Shown here: in pieces, positions 27,110 to 34,231 of the stretch
Layout of the letters: every line of letters starts with the position of its first letter
Position numbering within the stretch: position 1 is the stretch's first letter
Assembly: GCF_003342675.1 (NCBI RefSeq)
Contig: NZ_CP031148.1
Span: 2,666,001 to 2,730,000 of the forward strand
Direction: 5' to 3'
DNA length: 64,000 nt
DNA from: Haloplanus rubicundus
GTDB lineage: Archaea > Halobacteriota > Halobacteria > Halobacteriales > Haloferacaceae
Notes under the pieces: generated by a model
What the model was told of the DNA's origin: nothing
The model's input: the letters and a program-made list of their open reading frames with translations, nothing else
The model's database searches: none
Translations under genes and position numbers: made by a program

Positions 27110-27573
27110 TGGAAGCGCTCGTCCAGATTCGCGGCGAGGTGAACATCTCCGGTGACGTGCAGGATACGCTCTCGATGCTCAACCTGCACGCCGTCAACCA
27201 GTGTACGCTGGTGCCCGAGACCGACACCTACCGCGGCATGATCACGAAGGTGAACGACTACGTCGCCCACGGCGAGCCGTCGGCGGACGTGGTCGCGACG
27301 CTCGTTCGGAATCGCGCCGAACCCCTCGAAGGCTCGGCCGACATCGACGACGAGTGGGTCGCAGCGAACACCGACTACGCCGACGTGGACGAACTGGCGG
27401 CGGCGCTGGTCGACGAGGAGACGACGCTCCGCGACGCGGGGCTCGCCCCGTCGATCCGGCTCCACCCGCCGCGTGGCGGCCACGAGGGCGTCAAACACCC
27501 GACGGTCGAGGGCGGTCAGCTCGGCAAGCACTCGACCGAGGAGATCGACCGACTGCTGGAGGCCATGCGATGA
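27109..27573 (+). CDS. rpl30: Large ribosomal subunit protein uL30
   Basis: A 154-residue archaeal L30 (L7e type): ALVQIRGEVNISGDVQDTLS, LNLHAVNQCTLVPETDTYRG, and the C-terminal LHPPRGGHEGVKHPTVEGGQ with LGKHSTEEIDRLLEAM. Four-base overlap with rpl15. Confidence 0.97.
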   Translation: MEALVQIRGEVNISGDVQDTLSMLNLHAVNQCTLVPETDTYRGMITKVNDYVAHGEPSADVVATLVRNRAEPLEGSADIDDEWVAANTDYADVDELAAALVDEETTLRDAGLAPSIRLHPPRGGHEGVKHPTVEGGQLGKHSTEEIDRLLEAMR

Positions 27574-28064
27574 CGAACAAGAAAAAGCGCCAGCGCGGCT
27601 CCCGGACACACGGTGGCGGTACCCACAAGAACCGGCGCGGCGCCGGTCACCGTGGCGGCCGTGGCCGCGCGGGCCGATCCAAACACGAGTTCCACAACTA
27701 CGAACCGATCGGCAAACACGGCTTCTCGCGCCCCGAGAGCGCGAAAGACGACGTCGTCGAGGTGACGGTGCAGGAACTCGACGAGAACGCCGTCCTCTAC
27801 GTCGCAGAGGGGCTCGCTGAAGAGGCCGACGGTGGCTACCACATCGACGCCCGCGACGTGGCCGACGACGGCTACGACGCCGACGTGGTGAAGGTGCTCG
27901 GCGACGGGCAGGTTCGCAACGAACTGTCGGTCGTCGCGGACGCGTTCACTGCGAGGGCGGTCGAAAAGATCGAATCGGCCGGTGGCAGCGCCGACCTCTC
28001 CGAGCGCGGCGAGGCGGCGGCGGCCGACGAGGCCGACGACTCCGAGGAGTCGGACGAGGAGTAA
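27570..28064 (+). CDS. rpl15: Large ribosomal subunit protein uL15
   Basis: A 164-residue archaeal L15 (L27a type): N-terminal basic RGSRTHGGGTHKNRRGAGHR, then FHNYEPIGKHGFSRP and a C-terminal VVADAFTARAVEKIESAGG, followed by an acidic tail. The secY ATG follows four bases after its stop. Confidence 0.97.
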   Translation: MTNKKKRQRGSRTHGGGTHKNRRGAGHRGGRGRAGRSKHEFHNYEPIGKHGFSRPESAKDDVVEVTVQELDENAVLYVAEGLAEEADGGYHIDARDVADDGYDADVVKVLGDGQVRNELSVVADAFTARAVEKIESAGGSADLSERGEAAAADEADDSEESDEE

Positions 28065-28068
28065 ACCC

Positions 28069-29538
28069 ATGGGATGGAAGGAGACCGCCGAACCGGTGCT
28101 GACGCGGATGCCCTCAGTCACGCGGCCGGAGGGGCACGTCCCCTTCCGGCGGAAGCTCGGCTGGACCGCGGGCGTCCTCGTGTTGTATTTCTTCCTGACG
28201 AACGTCCAGCTGTTCGGGCTGGACGCGGGCACGCAGAGCGACCTGTTCGGTCGCTTCCGGTCGATCCTCGCCGGATCGCAGGGCTCGATCCTCCAGCTGG
28301 GGATCGGCCCCATCGTCACGGCGAGCATCGTCCTGCAGTTGCTCGGCGGGGCCGACCTGCTCGGTCTCGACACGGACGACCCCCGCGATCAGGTGCTGTA
28401 TCAGGGCCTCCAGAAGCTGCTGGTGGTCGTGATGATCTGTCTGACGGGGCTGCCGATGGTCTTTGCGGGCAACTTCCTGCCGGCCGATCCCGCCGTTGGT
28501 CAGTCGCTGGGGATCGGTCTCGGTGGCGTCCAGACCCTGCTGTTCGTCCAGATTGCCGTCGGCGGTATCCTCATCCTGTTCATGGACGAAATCGTCAGCA
28601 AGTGGGGCGTCGGCTCCGGCGTCGGGCTGTTCATCATCGCCGGCGTGAGCCAGCAGCTCGTCGGCGGACTGTTCGCGTGGGAAGGGCTGGGCGGTACGCC
28701 CGGCTTCTTCCCGACGTGGTTCGCCATCCTGACCGGCGCTCAGGAGATCGCCTCGCCGCTGACCGCACAGGGGCTGCAGGCGCTCCTGCTCGGTCAGGGG
28801 CAGTTGCTCGCGCTGGTGACGACGGTACTCATCTTCGGCATCGTCGTCTACGCCGAGAGCGTCCGCGTCGAGATCCCCCTCTCGCACGCCCGCGTCAAGG
28901 GCGCCCGCGGTCGCTTCCCGGTGAAGCTCATCTACGCGAGCGTCCTGCCCATGATCCTCGTGCGCGCCCTGCAGGCGAACATCCAGTTCGCCGGGCGCAT
29001 CCTCAACAGCACGTGGAACCAGATGCCGGCGTGGCTCGGGCAGTACAGCAACGGCCAGCCCACCGCCGGACTGTTCTACTATCTGGCGCCCATCCAGACG
29101 CGCAACGACTGGATGTGGTGGCTCGCCGGCACCGCCGCCGAGCCGTGGCAGATCATGATCCGCGTGGGGCTCGACCTCTTCATCATGGTCGTCGGGGGCG
29201 CCATCTTCGCCATCTTCTGGGTGGAGACGACCGGGATGGGCCCGGAAGCGACCGCCCAGCAGATCCAGAACTCCGGGATGCAGATCCCCGGCTTCCGGCG
29301 TAACCCGCAGGTCATCGAGAAGGTCATGGAGCGCTACATCCCGCAGGTGACCGTCATCGGCGGCGCCCTCGTCGGCCTGCTCGCCGTCGGCGCCAACATG
29401 CTCGGCACCATCGGGCAAGTTTCGGGTACGGGTCTCCTGCTCACCGTCTCCATCACGTACAAACTGTACGAGGAGATCGCGGAAGAGCAGTTGATGGAGA
29501 TGCACCCGATGATGCGCCAGATGTTCGGCTCGAAGTAA
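28069..29538 (+). CDS. secY: Preprotein translocase subunit SecY
   Basis: A 489-residue SecY/Sec61-alpha with about ten membrane segments. Seen are a plug-region start (FLTNVQLFGL), GIGPIVTASIVLQLLGGADL, a VGSGVGLFIIAGVSQQLVGG segment, and the cytoplasmic loop YAESVRVEIPLSHARVKGAR. C-terminal RNPQVIEKVMERYIPQVTVI and LLAVGANMLGTIGQVSGTGL are also present. It forms the protein-conducting channel. ATG 28069 gives MGWKETAEPVLTRMP; an earlier frame overlaps rpl15. It ends the ribosomal superoperon. A GC-rich imperfect inverted repeat (about 29551-29579) follows. Confidence 0.97.
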   Translation: MGWKETAEPVLTRMPSVTRPEGHVPFRRKLGWTAGVLVLYFFLTNVQLFGLDAGTQSDLFGRFRSILAGSQGSILQLGIGPIVTASIVLQLLGGADLLGLDTDDPRDQVLYQGLQKLLVVVMICLTGLPMVFAGNFLPADPAVGQSLGIGLGGVQTLLFVQIAVGGILILFMDEIVSKWGVGSGVGLFIIAGVSQQLVGGLFAWEGLGGTPGFFPTWFAILTGAQEIASPLTAQGLQALLLGQGQLLALVTTVLIFGIVVYAESVRVEIPLSHARVKGARGRFPVKLIYASVLPMILVRALQANIQFAGRILNSTWNQMPAWLGQYSNGQPTAGLFYYLAPIQTRNDWMWWLAGTAAEPWQIMIRVGLDLFIMVVGGAIFAIFWVETTGMGPEATAQQIQNSGMQIPGFRRNPQVIEKVMERYIPQVTVIGGALVGLLAVGANMLGTIGQVSGTGLLLTVSITYKLYEEIAEEQLMEMHPMMRQMFGSK

Positions 29539-29630
29539 CGCACACACCGGCGATTTCCGGCGGCGCACGCCCGCCGGCACACACCCCCTGCGAAACACTC
29601 TTTTCACCACCGAGACGGTAGAGAGGTGCG

Positions 29631-31304
29631 ATGAACCACGTCAAGGGGCCACTACTCGAGATCGACGCAGGCGACCGGGAGGCGACGACTGTCGGCGTGA
29701 CCGAGGAGCGACGGTCGTTCGTCGGCGGCCGGGGGCTCTGTACGAAGCTTGCACACGATCGCATCCCGTACGACGCGGACCCGCTGGGTCCGAACAATCG
29801 GATATACTTCGCATCCGGCCCGCTCCAGCAGTCGGGGATGTCGTTCACCGGTCGGATGAACTGCACGGGGCTGTCGCCGCTGACCGACGGCCTCCTCTCG
29901 ACGAACGCCGGCGGGTATCTCTCGCGGAACTTCGTCGACACGGGGCATTCGGCGGTTGAAGTCGTCGGCGCGGCCGACGAGTTGCTCGTGATCCACGTGA
30001 CCGACGAGGGCGTCGAGTTCGTCGAGGCACCCGAACTCCGAGGCGCGACGGTGCCCGAGGTGACGGCGTACGTGCAACGAGAGCGGAATCTGGACGCCGA
30101 AAACGTCGTCTGTATCGGCCCTGCGGGCGAGAACCAGGTCCGGTTCGCGTGCGTGATGACCTACGAGAGCCGGGCGTTCGGCCGGGGTGGGATGGGCGCA
30201 GTCCTCGGGTCGAAAAACGTGAAGGCGATTACCTTCGAGGGCGACGCCGCACCGGATCTCGATCTTCCCGAGGACGTCCAGCGGGAGGTCCACAGCGCCG
30301 CGGCTACCTCCGACGACCTGATGCGGCGACAGGGGACTACGGGCGGGACGGAGTTCATCAACGACAACTTCTCGCTCCCGACGCGGTACTTCGAGAAGTA
30401 CAGCTTCGAACACGCGGACGCAATCGGCGGCGACGCCGTCGAGGAGAAGAAGTACCGAAAGGGGTCGTGTTCAGTGTGTGCCTTCGCCTGTAAACTTCCC
30501 ACGCGGGACGAGGCGACGGGACTGGAGACGGAGGGTCCGGAGTTCGAGACGGTGTTTTCCTTCGGAAGCAACTGCGAAATCGGCGACATCGTCGACGTGA
30601 TGAAGTCGAACGAGCTCTGTGACGTCTACGGACTGGACACCATCTCCTGTGGTAACGTGGTCGCCGCCTATCTCGCGTCGAAAGACGAGTTCGGCAACGC
30701 CGAGTTGGTCCACGAGACGGTCGAAAAGATTGCGACTCGTGAGGGCGTCGGTGACCTGCTCGCGGAGGGGATTTCGCGGGCCGCCGACGAACTCGGCGTG
30801 CGGAACTACACGGTCAAGGACATGGAGTTCGCGGCCCACGACGGTCGCGTCCTCCACGGCCAGGGACTCAGCTACGCCGTTGCCAACCGTGGCGGCGACC
30901 ACATGTACTCCACGACGCTCCGCGTCGAGTACGCCGGGGAGGTCGACCCTGAGACGTTGGATGGAAAGCCGGAACTCGTGGTGCGACGCGAGAATCACGC
31001 CGCCATCCGGGACTCGGGGATCGTCTGTGCCTTCGCCGGCGGCACCGATCACGTGACCGAGGAGACGCTGGAGGCGCTGTTCGAGTGTGACTACGAGGAC
31101 CTGCAGGAGGTGGGTGCCCGGATCGTCGAACTCGAACGCCACTTCAACAACAAGCGGGGGATGGACCGCGAGGCCGACACGCTCCCCTACGACCTCCCGG
31201 GAATAGAGGATGCACTGGACGAATACTATGCCCTGCGCGGGTGGAACACGGACGGAACGGTTTCCGACGACCTCGTCGGCGAGTACGCCGCCGCCGACGA
31301 CTGA
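29631..31304 (+). CDS. Aldehyde ferredoxin oxidoreductase family tungsten enzyme
   Basis: A 557-residue AOR-family protein, expected to oxidise aldehydes to acids with ferredoxin using a tungsten bis-pterin cofactor and a [4Fe-4S] cluster. The cluster ligands are Cys280-x2-Cys283-x3-Cys287 (GSCSVCAFACK) plus a distal Cys466 (SGIVCAFAGG), the classic AOR pattern. N-terminal blocks include FVGGRGLCTKL, PNNRIYFASGPL and the pterin region SRAFGRGGMGAVLGSKNVKA. It is slightly shorter than Pyrococcus AOR (605). A MoaD-like gene converges from downstream. The substrate cannot be deduced. Confidence 0.93.
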   Translation: MNHVKGPLLEIDAGDREATTVGVTEERRSFVGGRGLCTKLAHDRIPYDADPLGPNNRIYFASGPLQQSGMSFTGRMNCTGLSPLTDGLLSTNAGGYLSRNFVDTGHSAVEVVGAADELLVIHVTDEGVEFVEAPELRGATVPEVTAYVQRERNLDAENVVCIGPAGENQVRFACVMTYESRAFGRGGMGAVLGSKNVKAITFEGDAAPDLDLPEDVQREVHSAAATSDDLMRRQGTTGGTEFINDNFSLPTRYFEKYSFEHADAIGGDAVEEKKYRKGSCSVCAFACKLPTRDEATGLETEGPEFETVFSFGSNCEIGDIVDVMKSNELCDVYGLDTISCGNVVAAYLASKDEFGNAELVHETVEKIATREGVGDLLAEGISRAADELGVRNYTVKDMEFAAHDGRVLHGQGLSYAVANRGGDHMYSTTLRVEYAGEVDPETLDGKPELVVRRENHAAIRDSGIVCAFAGGTDHVTEETLEALFECDYEDLQEVGARIVELERHFNNKRGMDREADTLPYDLPGIEDALDEYYALRGWNTDGTVSDDLVGEYAAADD

Positions 31305-31390
31305 GACGGAGTGATGCAACTGTTTCCCGGTTGGTCGCCACCCCGTCTTGGTGACCACCGGCAACGAGTGACAACGAATCGTCTGACAGC

Positions 31391-31672
31391 TCAGCCGCCG
31401 ACGACCGGTGGGGCGAGACGCACCACGTCGCCGTCGGACAGCGTCGTCCCGTACCCGTCCAACTGCCGGACGTTCGTCCCGTCGACCGTCACCGTCACCT
31501 GCCGAGTCCAGCCACCGTCGTCGTCGCGGAGGTGATCCGTGAGGCCGTCGAACGCCACACAGAGCGACTCGAGGGCGGCGTCGACCGTCGTCGTCCCGTC
31601 GAACGTCCGGGTGACACGCTTTCGTCCCACAGCGTCCCGCATCGGGCCGAAGAAATCGAAGTGGACCTCCAT
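31391..31672 (-). CDS. SAMP/MoaD-type ubiquitin-like protein with C-terminal Gly-Gly
   Basis: A 93-residue beta-grasp protein from ATG 31670-31672 (MEVHFDFFGPMRDAVGRK). It ends in LAPPVVGG, the di-glycine tail required for adenylation by an E1-like enzyme. Length and tail resemble haloarchaeal SAMP1 and MoaD. It may act in molybdopterin/tungstopterin sulfur transfer, in protein modification, or both. The frame is open well upstream but only this start gives the family fold. It is convergent with AOR and divergent from another MoaD/ThiS-like gene 77 bp away. Confidence 0.82.
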   Translation of the reverse strand: MEVHFDFFGPMRDAVGRKRVTRTFDGTTTVDAALESLCVAFDGLTDHLRDDDGGWTRQVTVTVDGTNVRQLDGYGTTLSDGDVVRLAPPVVGG

Positions 31673-31749
31673 CGTCTGTAGACGACGGCCGCGACGGCTT
31701 GTAGCTGTCCGTCCGAAGTGGTTTTGTGTTTGGTGTCCGACCATCGCTC

Positions 31750-31986
31750 GTGCGCATCGAGGTTCGGTGTTACGGCGAGGTAGCGGCGGCGGTCGGCGAT
31801 CACGCCCAGACTCTGTCGCTGGCCGACGACGCGACGGTCGGCGACGCTCGCGCGGCCCTCTCCATCGCGACGGAGTCGTTCTCCGGCGGCCTCGTCGTGC
31901 TGGTGAACGGGAGCCACGCCGCCGCCGACGCGGCGCTGTCGGACGGCGACACACTCGCGCTCTCACAGTCGCCGATGCGGGAGTGA
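31750..31986 (+). CDS. MoaD/ThiS-fold protein lacking the Gly-Gly tail
   Basis: A 78-residue beta-grasp protein starting at GTG 31750 (IEVRCYGEVAAAVGDHAQTL). A TTTTGTGTTTGG box lies about 25 nt upstream. It shows the MoaD-like LADDATVGDARAAL helix and VLVNGSHAAADAALSDGDTL hairpin. It ends SQSPMRE with no Gly-Gly, so it cannot be an ordinary sulfur carrier or conjugated modifier without processing. GTG 31726 is a possible alternative start. It lies divergent from the Gly-Gly-ending paralogue. Confidence 0.7.
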   Translation: MRIEVRCYGEVAAAVGDHAQTLSLADDATVGDARAALSIATESFSGGLVVLVNGSHAAADAALSDGDTLALSQSPMRE

Positions 31987-32019
31987 GGCGTTTATGTCGC
32001 GCCCGCGCCACCTCCGATC

Positions 32020-32763
32020 ATGACACCGACGGTTACCCCCCACTGCTGTGGCTCCTTCCGCGTCGACGAGCGACTCCTCGTCGGGAACCGGAGCGGCGTC
32101 GTCGAAGCACCCTCGATCACCTACCTGATCGAGGCCGAGGAGACCATCCTCGTCGACACGGGCTTCGGTTCGGTGGAGCTGATGGACCGGCGTCACCCGG
32201 GTTACGGGTGTCACCGCGAACCGGGGCAGGATCTCGAATCCATCCTCGACGACGAGGGCTATACACCGGCAGACGTGGACGCCGTCGTCCTCAGCCACCT
32301 CGATTGGGATCACTGCTACAACCTCGGCCCGTTCGACGAGTGCGAGACGGACATCTACGTCCAGCGCGAAGAACTCGCGTACGCGGTCGCCCCGTATCCG
32401 CTGCACGCGGACCGCTACGAGGCCAAATCCCTAGGCCGGGAGCCGCCGTGGCTGACGGTCGATCTGACGGCGCTCGGCGGCGAGACGGAACTCGCTCCGG
32501 GGATCACCGCCTTCCCGACGCCCGGACATACGGTCGGTCACCAGTCGGTGGCGGTCGAGGAGGACGGCGGGACGACGGTCGTCGCCGTCGACGCAGTCCA
32601 GACGTTCGAGAACGTCCCCGACGACGGCGACCCGGTGCCGGGGCTGCCGATGGACGACCTCGCGTGGTGGGAGAGCGCGAACGAGGTGCTCGACCGCGCG
32701 GATCGACTCCTGCCGGGCCACGAGTGGGGAATTCTGGACGCGGAGCCGGCGGGGTTGGTGTAG
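32020..32763 (+). CDS. Metallo-beta-lactamase-fold hydrolase
   Basis: A 247-residue MBL-fold enzyme. The zinc motif HxDWDH is at residues 93-98 (SHLDWDHCYN). Further metal ligands are expected in FPTPGHTVGHQS, VVAVDAVQ and the C-terminal LLPGHEWGIL. The HxDWDH variant and the overall layout resemble N-acyl-homoserine-lactonase-like hydrolases (AttM/AiiA group), but quorum-signal hydrolysis is not implied. A T-rich box (GTTTATG, 31989-31995) about 27 nt upstream suggests its own promoter. The btpA-like GTG follows after one base. Confidence 0.88.
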   Translation: MTPTVTPHCCGSFRVDERLLVGNRSGVVEAPSITYLIEAEETILVDTGFGSVELMDRRHPGYGCHREPGQDLESILDDEGYTPADVDAVVLSHLDWDHCYNLGPFDECETDIYVQREELAYAVAPYPLHADRYEAKSLGREPPWLTVDLTALGGETELAPGITAFPTPGHTVGHQSVAVEEDGGTTVVAVDAVQTFENVPDDGDPVPGLPMDDLAWWESANEVLDRADRLLPGHEWGILDAEPAGLV

Positions 32764-32764
32764 C

Positions 32765-33592
32765 GTGGACACCGAAGCCGTCTTCGGCGCTTCTCGACCC
32801 ATCGTGGGCATGGTTCACCTGCCGGCACTCCCCGGCGCCCCCGGCTACGACGACACGGGGGGTCGCGAGGCGATTCGCGCGGCCGCGCGCCGGGACGCCG
32901 AGCGCCTCGACGCGGGCGGCGTCGACGCCCTGCTGGTGGAGAACTTCGGCGACGCGCCGTTCTACCCCGGCTCCGTCCCGCGACACGTCGTCGCGGAGTT
33001 GACGGCGCTCGTGGGGACGGTCCGAGAGGCGACCGACCGGCCGGTCGGCGTGAACGTCCTTCGCAACGACGGCCCGTCCGCGGTGGCCGTCGCGGCCGCG
33101 ACGGGCGCCGCCTTCGTCCGCGTCAACGTCCACGTCGGGGCGCGAGTGGCGGATCAGGGGGTACTGGAGGGACAAGCCCACGAGACGATGCGACTGCGCG
33201 ACCGCCTCGACGCCGACGTGCGCGTGCTCGCGGACGTGGGCGTCAAGCACTCGGCGCCGCTGGGTGGACGGGCGTCGGGGATCACCCCCGAGCTCCTCGG
33301 AGACGCCGTCGAACGCGGCCTCGCGGACGGCGTGATCGTGAGCGGATCGGGGACCGGACGGGCCACCGCGGACGACGACGTCCGGGCGGCGGTCGCGGCG
33401 CGCGACGACCGGGGACTGGACGCGCCGGTGTTCGTCGGGAGCGGCGTGACCGCCGACACCGTCGGCGACGCACTCTCGGCGGCGGACGGAGTGATCGTCG
33501 GGAGCGCGCTGGAGGCGGACGGCGAGGCCGGACGGCCGGTGTCGATCGGCCGGGTCGAGCGGCTGGTCGAGGCGGCGGACGCGGTTCGGTGA
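32765..33592 (+). CDS. BtpA/SgcQ family TIM-barrel protein
   Basis: A 275-residue protein beginning at GTG 32765. RPIVGMVHLPALPGAPGY is the BtpA signature, followed by GVDALLVENFGDAPF, PVGVNVLRNDGPSAVAVA, ADVGVKHSAPLGGR and a phosphate-binding-like C-terminus (VFVGSGVTADTVGDAL, then GVIVGSALE). BtpA is needed for photosystem I accumulation in cyanobacteria; in archaea the role is unknown. It is probably cotranscribed with the MBL-fold gene. A hairpin element follows 11 bases after the stop. Confidence 0.88.
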   Translation: MDTEAVFGASRPIVGMVHLPALPGAPGYDDTGGREAIRAAARRDAERLDAGGVDALLVENFGDAPFYPGSVPRHVVAELTALVGTVREATDRPVGVNVLRNDGPSAVAVAAATGAAFVRVNVHVGARVADQGVLEGQAHETMRLRDRLDADVRVLADVGVKHSAPLGGRASGITPELLGDAVERGLADGVIVSGSGTGRATADDDVRAAVAARDDRGLDAPVFVGSGVTADTVGDALSAADGVIVGSALEADGEAGRPVSIGRVERLVEAADAVR

Positions 33593-33603
33593 TCGGACCG
33601 GCT

Positions 33604-33688
33604 CATACGGTCTGTTGTAAGTCAGTACCGGTGGTTCGCCCACCGTCCTGGCGAACCACCGGTACACAGTTACAACAATCCGTATCAG
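33604..33688. repeat. Complete stop-codon hairpin element
   Basis: A perfect 16-bp inner stem (33625-33640 with 33650-33665) closes a 9-nt loop. After short internal loops come a perfect 8-bp stem (33613-33620 with 33670-33677) and a 6-bp end stem ATACGG/CCGTAT (33605-33610 with 33680-33685). The right end CGTATCAG contains the TGA stop (33685-33687) of the minus-strand macrodomain gene. It lies between convergent genes. Confidence 0.88.
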
Positions 33689-34191
33689 CCCTGCACCTCG
33701 GCGGCGACGCGCCGAAGCGTCTCGGCGTCGTCTTCGGAGTAGGCGATCACGCGCACGTCGTCGAGCGTCGTCGGCTCGTGGTCCCGAACCTCCTCGCAGA
33801 CGTAGCGGGCGCCCGTCTCGAAGTCGAAGCCGGCGGCGCCGGTGCCGAGGACGGGGATCACGAGCGATGCACAGCCGAGTTCGTCGGCGCGGTCGAGGCT
33901 GCCGCGTGTCGCCTCGCGGATGCTCGTCTCGGTCGCGCGCCCGTCTCCGTAGTGGGGCATGGCGGCGGCGTGGATCACATAGTCGGCGCCCAACTCGTAG
34001 GCGTCGGTGACGGCGACGCCGCCGAGGTCGACCGGTCCCTTCGACGTGGCCTCCTCGTTGATCGGGCCGTTGGCACCCCGACGGAGTGCGCCGGCCACCC
34101 CGCTGCCCATCCGTAAACTGGTCCCCGCGGCGTTCACCAACGCGTCGGCGGACTGTGCGGCGATGTCGCCCTGAACGACGGTGAAATCCAT
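33685..34191 (-). CDS. Macrodomain (ADP-ribose-binding) protein
   Basis: A 168-residue macrodomain from ATG 34189-34191 (MDFTVVQGDIAAQSADALVN). Hallmarks are GDI near the start, VNAAGTSLRMGSGVAGAL for the ADP-ribose loop, YVIHAAAMPHYGDGRAT, and the second loop SLVIPVLGTGAAGFDFE. It probably hydrolyses or binds ADP-ribosylated substrates or O-acetyl-ADP-ribose. The frame is open nine codons upstream, but this start begins the fold. Its stop codon lies inside the hairpin. Confidence 0.9.
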   Translation of the reverse strand: MDFTVVQGDIAAQSADALVNAAGTSLRMGSGVAGALRRGANGPINEEATSKGPVDLGGVAVTDAYELGADYVIHAAAMPHYGDGRATETSIREATRGSLDRADELGCASLVIPVLGTGAAGFDFETGARYVCEEVRDHEPTTLDDVRVIAYSEDDAETLRRVAAEVQG

Positions 34192-34231
34192 AGGCGGGTG
34201 TACGGGCGGTGCGGACAAAAGCGTCCGGCGG

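Noticed and set aside
31310-31382. A fourth copy of the stop-codon hairpin between AOR and the SAMP-like gene
   Set aside because: There is an imperfect CCGGTTGGTCGCCACC / GGTGACCACCGG pairing, but the outer stem and the TCAG end at the stop codon are not reproduced.
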